Shown one piece after another: positions 14,167-25,845 of a stretch of 64,000 nt of DNA; positions within the stretch are counted from its first letter, which is position 1, and the number at the start of each line of letters is the position of its first letter. The stretch spans positions 10,790,735 through 10,854,734 of the forward strand of contig NC_086253.1 of the NCBI RefSeq assembly GCF_021018805.1, written 5' to 3'. Source of the stretch: Prinia subflava. Taxonomy: Eukaryota > Chordata > Aves > Passeriformes > Cisticolidae. Both the position numbers and the translations under genes were made by a program. The notes under the pieces were generated by a model. The model did not search any database, was not told the DNA's origin, and was given only the letters and a program-made list of their open reading frames with translations.

Positions 14167-14229
<63 letters not shown>
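14167..14229. repeat. (TATC)n tetranucleotide microsatellite
   Basis: Fifteen uninterrupted TATC units (14167-14226) plus a partial unit, equivalent to the GATA/TATC class of vertebrate microsatellites. Length is likely polymorphic. It generates a spurious peptide of repeated L-S-I-Y; no coding role is implied. Confidence 0.99.
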
Positions 14230-17200
14230 TTTAATAAACTGCAATTTGGTAGTTACCTTGGAACCAGTCTGATTTCACCCCAGCTATCTAGAAAGAATAA
14301 ACACCCTCGTTTCTCTCTAATGTTGTGGCACAGAGGCACACATCTCGAAAGGGCAACTTTTACCAGTCATCTTGGACATTTATTTTAGGACAGGAGGCAT
14401 AATATTTACACTGCCAACAACAACCCAAAAATGTTCCAGCCTTTAACAACTGATATTGAGAATTCCAATGTTTATAGACTATTAACTCTAGAAACAGATG
14501 TTAAAGCCCTAATTGATGTTAAGATCAAGTTTACCTTTTTTTTTTTAACCTGAAGATATAAAGCTCTTCCACCATTTTGTAGACATCCAGATGGTTGAAA
14601 ATATTCTCAAAGGCCACAAAATTAATTGCAGTATATGGTTCATAACAGAGAGCAGAGAGTCACTTTATGCATGTACAGCTAATTCTGAATGCCTTGAAAC
14701 ACCATCATATTCCCATTTAATGAGCCTCTCTCCTAATGTTGCCAGGTTGTGATGTCTCCCTTTGGAAAGCAATGAAAAAAAATTACCTCCACTGCAGATA
14801 AATCCAAAGGTGTCAAAGGAAAGCTTTGGTCATCCATTTCAAAGTAAACAATGATTTTGAAATTTTCATTAATGCCGTCATGAACATATCTGTAATTATT
14901 TGTGCTGATTCTTGAGACTTACCTATTAAAGAAAGCAAGGGGTTTTAATTATATTTTCACTCCCAATATGAATTATTATTTTTTTAAAATATTATTGTTG
15001 TTGTTATTTTTTTAAAGGAAAATAATACAAGTTTAGAGCTACAATCACTGGTACTCCACTGGTGACAACAGAAATACGTTTCATTTTACCTTAAGTTCAC
15101 TTTAAAAGAGACTTGCATTCAATTTGCACCTCTTGGCACACTGGGCACTAAGAAGATACAGTAATATTCTGCTTTCTCATTGAATTTTCATTATTATGAA
15201 AATTCATGATCATTTATCTTTCAGAATAGCATCAAAAAGAGAAAAAAAGAAATGCGTTTTGTGCTGTAAGTCGAGTGGCTGGTGAACTGAGCCAAAGGAA
15301 CACTAACACATATCCATGAAGCAGGCACACAGATAGCATCCAAAAGCTTCAGTATTAAGTGGCCCAAAAAACCCTCTGAAAAACTGAGTTCAACAGCAAT
15401 CAGTAACAGCATTTGAACAAAGAGGGGCAGATGCTCTGCTGGCTGTACAGACCAGCAGCCGTGCCCCGGGGCCTGCCAGTCACTGTGATACAAAGAGCAG
15501 CACTAACAATTTAAAATAACCAGGCTGCTCATCATCTCCTGATTTTTAACAGCACATTTTCCTCTTAGCACACCTACGGCAAAGCACAGCTTATTACATG
15601 GGATCATTCTTTTATTTCACTTCAACTCAACTTTCATCTATAAATATGTGCGTCCTAAATCATCATTCTGGAACATTTCTTCTGCTACAGATGTAAATTT
15701 TAAATATTTTATAGATTTATATACATACAAACACACGCACGCACTGATTATAGATGACTTCTGATTGCCTGTTAGACAGAATTGATCCACTGTTAATATG
15801 TGCCTATGCTTTAGTACAGGAAAAACCTGGTCAGGTATCCTCATTAGTCAGAGAGTTTGGTTTCATACAGAGTTGTAACCCTACCCTGTAACCCTCTTTC
15901 TCTCCTCCTCCATCTAAGCACACTTTCTCCTCAGAAACTAACACTGCAATGAACCTGCCCGTTTGTGCTCAAGGCTTGCACAAACCAAAAAAAGTTCAGT
16001 TTATGTATCCCCTCTTCTTTCACCTGTCAGCTACAAAATAAATACCACATCTGACGTAGCAATTATATTTAAATATCCATCACTTTGGATGTAAAATACT
16101 TACTTTTTTTGAATTTTGTTAAATTCTTCACTTAGTAATGCCATAGGTTTAGTACTTAACAATGGAGCACAATAGACAAAAGTACATTAAATAAATATTT
16201 CTGTGAGAATGGATAAGCTAAGAGAATATTATAATTATTATTATTATTCCCCTAGAAAATATGCATCTGGTGGCAAAAAGGTTAAAAAAAACTTCAAGCA
16301 GGAATTCCTACTAAGTTTAACACATATGCATTAAGGCCTGGAAAGACAAGGACTGATTTTCAGGGGAGATAATCAGCATTACATCTCATGGAAGTCCTAA
16401 GAAACAAGACCTCTTCAGGACCCTTGCAAATCCAGGCTTTATTTGCTGTGCATCCACCCCACAAAAGAATTTAAGGAATTTAATGCAAGGCCCCAAATGA
16501 CAGGTTTGTAATGCACAGAGATAAAGAGCTATTGTGCTGGATGGATTTTCAATGGAAGGCACCATTATACCTTTTATCAAGAGTATGCAAACATACAAGA
16601 AAGAAATATGGCCAGAATTGCTGGAGAGACCCCAGAAAAGCAGCTGGGAGGGGCTGTGACAAGGAGGAAACCAGAATCACTCAGGCAAAAAACCCTATAC
16701 TAGTACAACTTTTGTTCTTCTTCTTCTGTTTTAAATTTAGGATTAAGAGAGTGTATCAAGAAATGCATGTGGGCTCTGGTCCACAGTGCCCTGGAGAGGT
16801 CACTAAATTTTGCCCAGCCTCAAGAAAATCTTCTTTGGGTTGGTTTAGGAGAACATAATTATATTGCTTATTCCAATGCCTCAATTTAAAAAGAAAGAAT
16901 GCTAAAAAAATGTAACACACTTCATCAGTGAGAATCTGATAATTTGCAAAGCCTCTGTTTTTAATCTGTTTTATGAATAAAATAAGTGAATACAAAGATC
17001 ATTACTGAAATTAGAGAGAAGGGGGACAAAACTGATTTCAACAAATGGTTCCTAAGATGCTTGGGGGCACAGTTATCCATGGTGCACATATACAGTATCC
17101 AACACAGACTTTACAGGTGCTCTCCAGATTTTACTGCAAGTCTGTGAAAAATAATAGTTCTCTCAAGGACATCCATTTTCTCAGAGTTTAACAAAATAAA

Positions 17201-17979
17201 TCTAAAAGATGAATGGCCTTTTTTCAAACGAGTCTCAAAATTACAGGGATTCACCAGGATGGCAGTCTCTTTGAAAGTAAGAGAAAGCAGCCCTAAACAG
17301 TTTAATCTCCTGGTCTGATGATGTTTTTATACTCCCCACATCAAAACAGAGCAGCTGGTATGCACTAATGAATACGGCCCATGGCTCCCAGCTTTTAACT
17401 CCTCTTGCTCGTTCCAAGTTCCATTCCAACCCAATCTGACACTCACAGCAGCAGCAGCTTCATGGAAATTCTCAATGTTTAGGGTAAGGACCGCAGTAAA
17501 CTGTGCTGAGAAAGGAGAGAGAAATGCACACAGCCAGAATGTCATTCCTGATTAGGAAGCAAAAAACTCCCATGGGTTAGTTCCAGGCAGTTCCTCTCTT
17601 GCTGCTTCCCACCACCTCTAATCAGAGCTCCACCTCATACATACTTGTCATACCCATCTGGAAATGGTCTTTGCGTTCTTTTTCCCCATGAACCACAAAT
17701 GAATGCAGAAAGCTGCCCTGCTGCCTCCTCACACCAATCCTCTACAGCCCAAAGCCCATCTCAGCTTACGTGAGAATCAGGGAATCAATCACACAGCAGA
17801 ATGCAACGCCACCAAGAGGAGAGGGCAATGAGCCAAGGACAGGAATTCCAGAGCTCTTCAGTCAAAAAAAAAGCATGGAGGCACTTGAAAGAGTTCAAGG
17901 AGCCCCTCAATAGCATGTCCTAGTTAAACCGATCCTTGGGCTCTCAGAAAACTTAGTTTTTAACTCAGAGATTTCATAT
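14230..17979. other. Unique AT-rich non-coding DNA
   Basis: No gene supported. A perfect 11-bp inverted repeat with a 4-nt loop is at 15181-15206, and a short ATT-rich repeat at about 16230-16247. Open frames of 60-115 codons on either strand lack recognisable domains. Confidence 0.55.
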
Positions 17980-18210
17980 AATCATAAAATCACAGAATTG
18001 TTGAGGTTGGAAAAGACCTTTCAGATCATCAGGTCAGGCATCAACACAGCACCACCACCATTCACCATTGCACAGACTATCAAGTGGCACAGCCACATGC
18101 TGCATTAGCACTTTCAGGAATGGGGACTCCAAAACTTCCCCTGGGCAGTCTGTTCCAATGCTTTGTAACATTTTCCGTGATTTTTTTCCATAATATCAGC
18201 TGTAAACCCT
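17980..18210 (-). mobile_element. CR1 LINE, 5'-truncated 3'-end copy
   Basis: Plus-strand sequence starts atcataaaatcacagaattg and continues with the gttggaaaagacctttcagatcatc block, which is the reverse complement of the CR1 3' end, whose terminus carries short ATTCTGTG-type repeats. Farther right, the cctgggcagtctgttccaatg block and a decayed ttcctaatatc-like block follow in the expected order. The element therefore lies on the minus strand, with its 3' terminus at 17980. About 230 bp remain, without RT coding sequence, as is typical for dead avian CR1 copies. Confidence 0.93.
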
Positions 18211-20396
18211 GTGTAACAGAGCAAAGCTGACACAGGAGCAGACTGCATTGCTACATTCCATCCCACAGCTGGAGCAATAACAGGAGCTCACATATTTATT
18301 TGCTAGCTGCTTAAATAAAAAAACCTCACTGATATTAGCAACAGATATTTCATGACCTATGAACAGAACTAAGTCTAAAACGTTACATTGGCCACTAGAC
18401 ACAAGATTGAAGTGAGTGAAATAGGTTTGATAGATCTGGAATTTGGGAAGAAAAAGTATATCTCCCTTTAATTCACTTCCTCTTCCTTTGGTTATTTGTG
18501 CAAGAATAATGAATTCTCATTCTCCTCCTTAGAGGCTCTATCAATAACGTTGCAGACAAACCCAATTAGCATTTAAAGGCTGCAACCTTCTTGAATTGCT
18601 TTGAGATTCCTTTGAGCTCATCTCCCAGACAGACAATATACTGAAAGTGATTTAGCCCACTCTTTTTGAAATATCACTGCTATTTTGCTCTTAATATATC
18701 ACAAACAAAAATACGCCTTCATTCTGACAGAGGGCCACAATGGATTTTGCATAAAGTTGAATAAATGAGAGAAGATTATAACCAAGCAAGATCCCATCTC
18801 ATAGTTTCGAACAGTACATCTATTTTGCATAAACAAATTAATTTTTGAAAAAAAAAAATCCTCAAAACCATTTACTTTATACTTGGTTCAAAACTGGTGA
18901 AATCTGAAATCATCCCAAAGCCATGCTGGTCCAGGAGTTCTGAAAGTACTTTGAAAACAGTCAAAGCTACTCTTGTTTTTGAAGGGGGAATGTTGCACAT
19001 TATCATAGCTGTAGATGCTTCACTTGTTCCCATATATACATTTCCAATCCTTTTTTCCAAGGCTGGTAAAACACTAGTCTCAATAGCATCTTAGGGAAAT
19101 GACTTCATGAGTTAATTATACAATCTGTGAATAAAGTATTTTCTTCCATCAGTTTTTTATTTTCCCCTTCCAGTTCCAATCAGTGTTTCCTTGTTCTTCT
19201 ATTCAAGCTTTAAAAATAAAATACAAATTCACATCCTGCTTTTCTTTACTGTAATCACTACTTTGGCTAATTTTATTGTTCCCCTCTTATGCATCTCTCC
19301 TTAAATAGTCCAAGGCATTTTAGGCTCTTCATATGATATATTTTCTCCATAAACACCTCATCCTCATCTTACCTCTAAACCCCTCTCTCTCTCCAGTGTC
19401 TTTCTGATGCAGCCATTGGAACCACACACAGAATCTCAGGTAAGGGCAAAGCACTGATTTTTCTTGGGTTTTTAATAAAATCATAATCATAGTGTTCTCA
19501 GCATTTTCCCCTCCCTCACTGTCACAACTTTTGAACATTTTTTTACTCCTTGTCAGCTGTTGCACAGCGAAGCCTGAATGTAGCTGTCGACACTGATGCC
19601 AAGATCTATTTTTTGACTGGATGCTGTCAAGTTAGAGCATAAAATTCATTTCTAAGTTTAAACATCTGCATGAATATCTAGAGCTGAAATAGTTATCCAA
19701 GCTTCTCCACGTAATGAAAAGAAATAAGCACTTTAAGACACAAATTCAGACATGCATTCTATGAACTGTACTGCATCCTAAAAATGCAGTTTCTTTCACC
19801 AATTACAATTAACTGAGATTGACATCTACACCTTAGGCCTGCGGAATCCTACCCAATTATCCATCTTTAATTTTTACAATTCCATCCATTTGTATATTTG
19901 AATACATTAAAAAAAAAAAAAGAATAAAAAAGAAGTAACAAAAAAACCTAAGAAAGAAAAAAATAACACTAACAATTATAGATTTTCCTCCCAGGCCTGT
20001 TTTGTAAAGAAGTCATTACCAAACCAAAGAAATAGAGGACTACCAGAATGGGTCAACAATGTTTATCTTGATGACAATGTTTCAAAATCAATGTTGTTCC
20101 ATTCGTAATTCTCACAGCTTTGTCATTTCATTTTTCCGCAGAATTGTCAAACAAGTTTTTCTTTCTTTTCTTAGGGAAAAAGCTTCCATTTCATCTGACA
20201 GCTTCCAGCTTGAAATCCAGAGTTTGATTCTCTGCTGCTTTGTTGAGTTGGTTCCATGGTCAGATTTTAGGAGGGCACACAAGTTAAGATACTCAGTGTG
20301 CAAACCAAATCGATCAAGAGTTTCTCTGAGACAATGTCAGCTAAGAATTCCCTTCTCCACTTCTTTGCAATTTCATTCCTATTTATGTCATTGCAG
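18211..20396. other. Unique AT-rich non-coding DNA
   Basis: No supported gene. Overlapping frames on both strands at 18872-19094 have no recognised family. An A-rich patch lies at 19909-19965. The 201-codon frame spanning 20059-20664 is mainly non-coding-like sequence plus a lysine-rich A-tract and is not called. Confidence 0.55.
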
Positions 20397-20443
20397 AGAA
20401 GTGAAGTTGGGGATGGACGCAGAGGAAGAAAAGACGGAAGAAG
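20397..20443 (+). other. Candidate 47-nt internal or first exon (weak)
   Basis: The interval is preceded by a pyrimidine-rich stretch ending ttatgtcattgcag and followed by gtaagaac, so both splice signals are good. Inside is an ATG at 20413 in acceptable context (G at -3 and +4), followed by an acidic reading (M-D-A-E-E-E-K-T-E-E). The interval carries two CpGs in an otherwise CpG-poor area. No protein family is recognised, the interval is short and no partner exon of matching phase was found, so a chance arrangement is the more likely explanation. Confidence 0.12.
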
Positions 20444-23400
20444 GTAAGAACATGGAACTGACTGAAAGGAAAAAAGAAAGAAATAAAGAAAAAAAAAAAA
20501 AGAAAAAAAGAAAAGTTAAATCTTTCCCAGTAGAAGTTACTCTATTGGTACAGCACATACAAGAATATGGCATTTATATTCCACAAAAACAGCAGGCAAT
20601 GCTTTCTTTTAAAAAAACCCAAAAAGCCAAAACTAACCATAACAACATTTTAGAAAGGTCCTGAAAAGAAGTCAAATTTAAAGTAAAACTCCAACAGCAT
20701 CATTATCCTTTTGTGCGAGTGTTGAAAACTAGGGGAAGATTTTGTTTCCTAATGGCAATGACAGCAGCTGTGCTCAAGAGCAGCCCTGGGTTTTCATTTT
20801 GCTTGCTTGTTTTCCAATAAAGTGCTATTGATTCCCAGTCAGGTGGTACAAAAGGGCTGTATAAGAGAGTCTCTGAGAAAATTACCACAATGCCTTTACT
20901 CACCTTCCGCCCTCTCCTTCAACTCGATTTAAACAAAGGAGACTTAATGATTCCTCTGCTTGATGCTTTGGAGAATAGGAACGTGCACTTAAAAACAGCA
21001 ACTGCTGTTTGCTTATGGAATCTTTTATCCTAAATGCAGGCCCTTTAAGAATATGTTGAGCTGATTTTAAAAACTACGAAAAAATTTAGAAGCTCTTTCT
21101 GTATAATGAGACATCAAAGTTTGATACAGAATATCAAATATAATTTTGCAATAAAATTTCATCCTTTCTCATTTGCATTTCAAATAAACCATTAATATCT
21201 TACAAAAGGACCGAGAACTGAGATAAAACATACTTTACACTTTGATATGCTAGCTGTTGTTCATCCCTGTGCCTTCAACTTTTTCTGCTACTAGAGTTAC
21301 TACAACTTCACACTTTTTTTTAAATTTAGCCTTCTGCCATCACCAGTATCCGAAGCTGAAAATGCTGCCTTGACATGGGTTTCTAAACACCACAAAAACC
21401 TACAGTACTGATGGATTATGGCTTCAAAAGCTTTCAAAAGGGACTTGCGTGTTATTTTTCTCTTTATCCCCATTTAGTGTCCTCAGCCCCCTTTGCAGCA
21501 GGCATTATCTGCTGTTGAACTCCCAACCTGCCTCTTGCTGCAGCCCTCTGTAACCTGAACACAAATTTAAGAGAAAGATTTAAAAAATCCCATGAATGCC
21601 CTAAATGATTAGCCTGAGCTTCTTTAGCCAAATTTGCAGTTGTATATAATCTAGGAATGCTACTAGGAAGGAGAGGAAAGAGAGGTTGGTGGTGCTTGTT
21701 CTTACACGCTGTAAGAAATCCAAGTTTGTATTCACAGGGTCTCAAAGCAGCAGCTGAAAGTTCCCAGCACTCAGGCTCCACCTGAACAACAACACATAAA
21801 GATCCAGAAAACATCTGTTCATTGCCTACCTGTCCTGTTTCAAAAAAGCATTTTTAGAGTGTAAAGATTGTGATTATTCTGGACATAGCCTGCCTTTGAT
21901 TCAGGAGAGGTCATTTCTGGTTTGTGTGCAGCACGGATAGATTCCCGTGAGAGAGACGCACACCTCAGAGATGCTGATAAACAGACAGAAAGGACAAATG
22001 CAGTCACACTTCACCCACATTCCTCAGGTGAATGAGCTCTGCTCTCCTCTAAAAAACAGACCCTGACTCTCCCCATTGTGAATACAGACCACTAGCACCA
22101 ATTTCTGCCTGTGTATTTCTACCCAAAGCCTGTTTCATCAGAAACGTATCAGCCAGAAGGAGAATGTGGGCTGCAGAGAGCCTCAGCAGGTACTAGGAGA
22201 AACCAAGATTTTTAAAGTGAAAACCACTAAAGCATCATGTGGGGATGGATGTTAAAGGTCAAGTTGGAATAGCATCTCCTTTACCTCTTACTGGGTCTTT
22301 TCCATCATACATACCTCCTCAAAGCATACACCTGGTAAGATCTTTATCCTGCCTGGTCTTCCTTACAAAAAAAATGCTTTGGAAAGTTTAAGACAAGTTT
22401 ACTTAGCCTGTTTTGAGCGTTCAAGCATAAGGGAGAAAGCAGTGGTGTCTTTCAATAAAAAAAGTTCTGTACTTTTCTGCACACTCGTCAATCTAACCCT
22501 CCTATTTTGCCTGCAGTTTACTTGTTTTGAGTGCTGACAGCATGCTCTGCACTTCACGAGAAGTAATCCCTGCCCCAGGGAATGAGGGTGATCTTCCAGT
22601 TAAAATCACAGGTAGTCCCCACTGAATTAAAAAAGATTATTCGTGTGTGTAAAGTTCATCTATACAAAAAGGAAACATATTTAGAGCTCAAAGGAAGGCT
22701 TTCATTTGAAAAACCGTGCCCCTAAACCCCAAACCAACCCAATCAACCAGCAAAACCAAACCAACCCAACCAACCCCCAAAAGCCACTGGAAACATCAGA
22801 GGATGGAGTGAAGAGGGGAAATCAAAGAGTGCTTCCCACTCCTCAAAACCTCCTGAGAACGAGTCTGTACCACTGTTCAATTATTCTGTAGCACAATTAG
22901 TCCAGAATATTGATGTTAACAGGACTGTTCATGTGGATATGGTTTCCCCAGCTGAGCTCAGGTATTTTCAGCAAAACATCAAAAAAAACCCCAACCCTAT
23001 GGTTGGGAAGCAGTTTTATTTAAAATCAGAATAAAATTCTAATAAAATTTGACTTAAAAATCAGAATAAAAATTGTTCTTTATATTAACACTTTCATACT
23101 GTTGGCATTGTACATAATCTAAGTCCTGGTGCTTGTAATACAGGACAGTTAAATGGTGTTCTGCACACCAAAAAAAAAAAAATCAGATAAAAGAAATAGA
23201 GATTAAAGAAATTACTCTGAGATCACGAAGGCCACCTTTGGATCAACATTACTCTCATATCAGTTAAGCACTTTGGGTAAAAGGTTTGCATTTCATTTTG
23301 GAAACTGCCTGTTTACCAACTCACATACTTATATATCCACATGAAAATTCAGACTATCTGTCATCATATTTCCAGACGAAATATGTGTCCACTCTCTAGT

Positions 23401-25150
23401 TCCAATGGGCTTTGTATCTGTTTGATGCTATTACTAATAATGAATTACTCGATCTCGAAATTAGAGAGATTTAGAAGTTGATGAAAAAAAAGGTTCTAAG
23501 ACAAGTTTCATTTATTTTCAAATATTAAAAGAAAAAAAAAGGATTAGAAACTGTCCTTAATAAAATCATTTCCCCAATGCATTTTTGTGCTTTCTCATTA
23601 AAAATAAAATTAAATTTAAAAAGCCAATACTTTACAATATCATAACCACTTTTTTCAACCACTTTTTTCTGTATTAATGATATTAATTCAACATAAATTT
23701 GAAAGTAGTTTTATTAAGTAAATTTCTGCATTTTTCACTGGATACAGCTATTACAGGCAACTTAATGTCTCTCAACTCTACTAAGAGTCATAAAACACTT
23801 TGCAGAGAGACTAATATGATTTAAATATCATCCAGGGAGACTCTGAACTATGGCTCCATCTGAACTCAAACAAAGGGCTTTTATGGCCAGTACTGTCTGC
23901 CTGAAGAGATGTTGCTAAATTCAAGTTAGGGGAAAAAAACTGAAAATCAATATTATTGTAAATTATATGTTTTCTAGAAGTTTGCAGTAATTGAGAGACA
24001 TATCTTGAGAGACAGACACTAATTTATTTGTAGACCAAGCCTTTGAGCCACAAGGGCGATACTGATAAAATACATACATGTGTCAATACTTGAATGAGTA
24101 GTCACTAAAAAGGTTACAAGTGCAGCAATTCTAATCCAATTACACAAGGAAAAAAAGTCCATAAAATCTATATCAAAAGCTAAAGTCTAAAACTTATTTC
24201 CATTCCACAGTGACAGATGAAAGTGATTTCATCCTTAGAGGTACCTACTGAGTGATACATTTTTTGCTATCATTTAATAGTCTAGTTATTTAAAATCAAT
24301 ACTCCCACACATGCTGTCATTCTTCTCCTCCTGTCCCACTGAGGACTGCGGAAGCAAAGAATTCCCATATGAAATTATAAATCCATTTAAAACAAAATAT
24401 TGAACCGTGTTTTCAAATCTTCTTCCCACTATATGGCATTTTCAATGTAATTACTTCTAAAACTTCCACAGCTGAATTTAGTTTCCTTATTGAACAGGCT
24501 TGGGAATGCAGAAGGGAAAAGGCTAGAAATGCAGGAGGGGTTGAAAACCTGTAAGGAACTTCAGCATAATTATCAACACACTCTCTGGTCACATCCACGA
24601 GGGAAGTCAAGACGCCCACTTGCCAAATCAGAGTAAACAACCCTGCTTTTTTTAGATGCATAAAAGTTTATCTAACCAGCTGCCCTGACAGGGCTCCCTG
24701 AGCCATGCCTGTAAGCAGAAGCATGATGAAAAGACACTCGTACCTACCATGCCAGCACAGACACAATGACTACAGGGGTAAAAAAGGTAAACTTGGGTTC
24801 CCTTGGGTCTGTGCTAATTTTTTGGTACTTTTTAAATTATTGTTTCCTTTTTTTAACCCACTCCCTATTCTGAATGTAAAGACTGAGGGACACAGAGTGG
24901 AATTCAACTCCTGTTGGTACACTGGAAAGGGTAGGGATCAAAAGTGCACCTAATGTAAATGACATAAAACAGTGAAAAATACCACCTCCTCCTAGAGATT
25001 GTACACTGAGAAAAAACCTCCAGCTTGATACTGAAAGAAGAGTGGAATTGTTTGCTTCCCCCCAGATTGTTTCACTCTGTATGGACATAAGTCCATAGGC
25101 AGTTTTAGGGTTTTTAAGCTGGAGGAAGGAGTGTAGGAATTGTTACTTAC
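20444..25150. other. Unique AT-rich non-coding DNA with low-complexity patches
   Basis: A-rich low complexity is at 20467-20515, a C/A-rich patch (CCAAACCAACC-type) at about 22718-22785, an A12 run near 23170, and a 13-14-bp near-tandem duplication (ccactttttt) near 23646-23671. No frame has gene-like features. Confidence 0.55.
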
Positions 25151-25383
25151 TGCACCATATGGGCAGCTACACACGAGGTAGAAGAGCACAACACCTACCA
25201 GCCTAAAGCCAAACTGGACAAGGACATACACTGACACTTGGTCATTGGGCCAGCAAGAAGAGATTTGGAGAGGCAAGAAGAGACAGTGGCAGCACCTTGT
25301 GTCTAGGTCCTCTCTTCCATGAATCATCTGGAAAGGCAAAGTCCTGAATTTGGTCCTGCCTTTCACAAGAACCTTTATATCTA
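25151..25383 (-). other. Candidate 233-nt exon on minus strand (weak)
   Basis: On the minus strand the interval is preceded by a strong acceptor (ggtttctactttctactcag, at plus 25384 onward) and followed by the donor GTAAGTAAC (plus 25150 downward). One frame is open throughout, about 77 codons, including a hydrophobic run near its 3' part (V-Y-V-L-V-Q-F-G-F-R-L-V-G-V-V-L-F-Y-L-V) that could span a membrane. Base composition by codon position is only weakly coding-like (my hand count: about 55, 38 and 55 percent GC at positions 1, 2 and 3). No homologue is recognised. It may be a chance frame or a lncRNA exon. Confidence 0.13.
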
Positions 25384-25605
25384 CTGAGTAGAAAGTAGAA
25401 ACCCTCCTAGGAGATTTCTCTGCAAATCCCAAGCTCTGGCTTGGATTCCCTCTAGTTAAAGCAGCCCTGTGATCCTGGTTTTACACTGCCTGGACAGATG
25501 CTCTCATCACTTACCCAGGTATACAGGAATAACCCCCCCTTGTATCAGCTCTGGCAGCCACAGCTTTGCAGCACTGTCAGTACCACACACCTCAGACATG
25601 TGATA

Positions 25606-25845
25606 AATACACCTGCTGCAGAATTTGCTGCATTCACTGAGCAGTGAGTGCAGCTGCAGGATCCTGCTGAATACACCTGCTGCAGAATTTGCTGCATTCA
25701 CTGAGCAGTGAGTGCAGCTGCAGGATCCTGCTGAATACACCTGCTGCAGAATTTGCTGCATTCACTGAGCAGTGAGTGCAGCTGCAGGATCCTGCTGAAT
25801 ACACCTGCTGCAGAATTTGCTGGGGGGCTGAGCAGTGAGTGCATG
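25606..25845. repeat. 64-bp minisatellite, 3.7 copies
   Basis: Three near-identical 64-bp units begin at 25606, 25670 and 25734, each opening with aatacacctgctgcag. A fourth begins at 25798 and diverges after about 25 bases, resuming with gagcagtgagtgca before unique sequence. Each full unit holds a 28-bp quasi-palindrome (25627-25654, 25691-25718, 25755-25782) centred on ctgagcag, and units end in a gctgcaggatcctg segment with a BamHI site. Since 64 is not a multiple of three, reading frames rotate from unit to unit, so overlapping frames here are artefacts. The array sits at the edge of a GC-richer patch running to about 26010. Confidence 0.97.

Noticed and set aside
20059..20664. 201-codon plus-strand frame, the longest in the window
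   Set aside because: Composition changes abruptly, the second half is a lysine-rich A-tract, there is no family resemblance, and good splice sites lie inside it, arguing against one continuous ORF.
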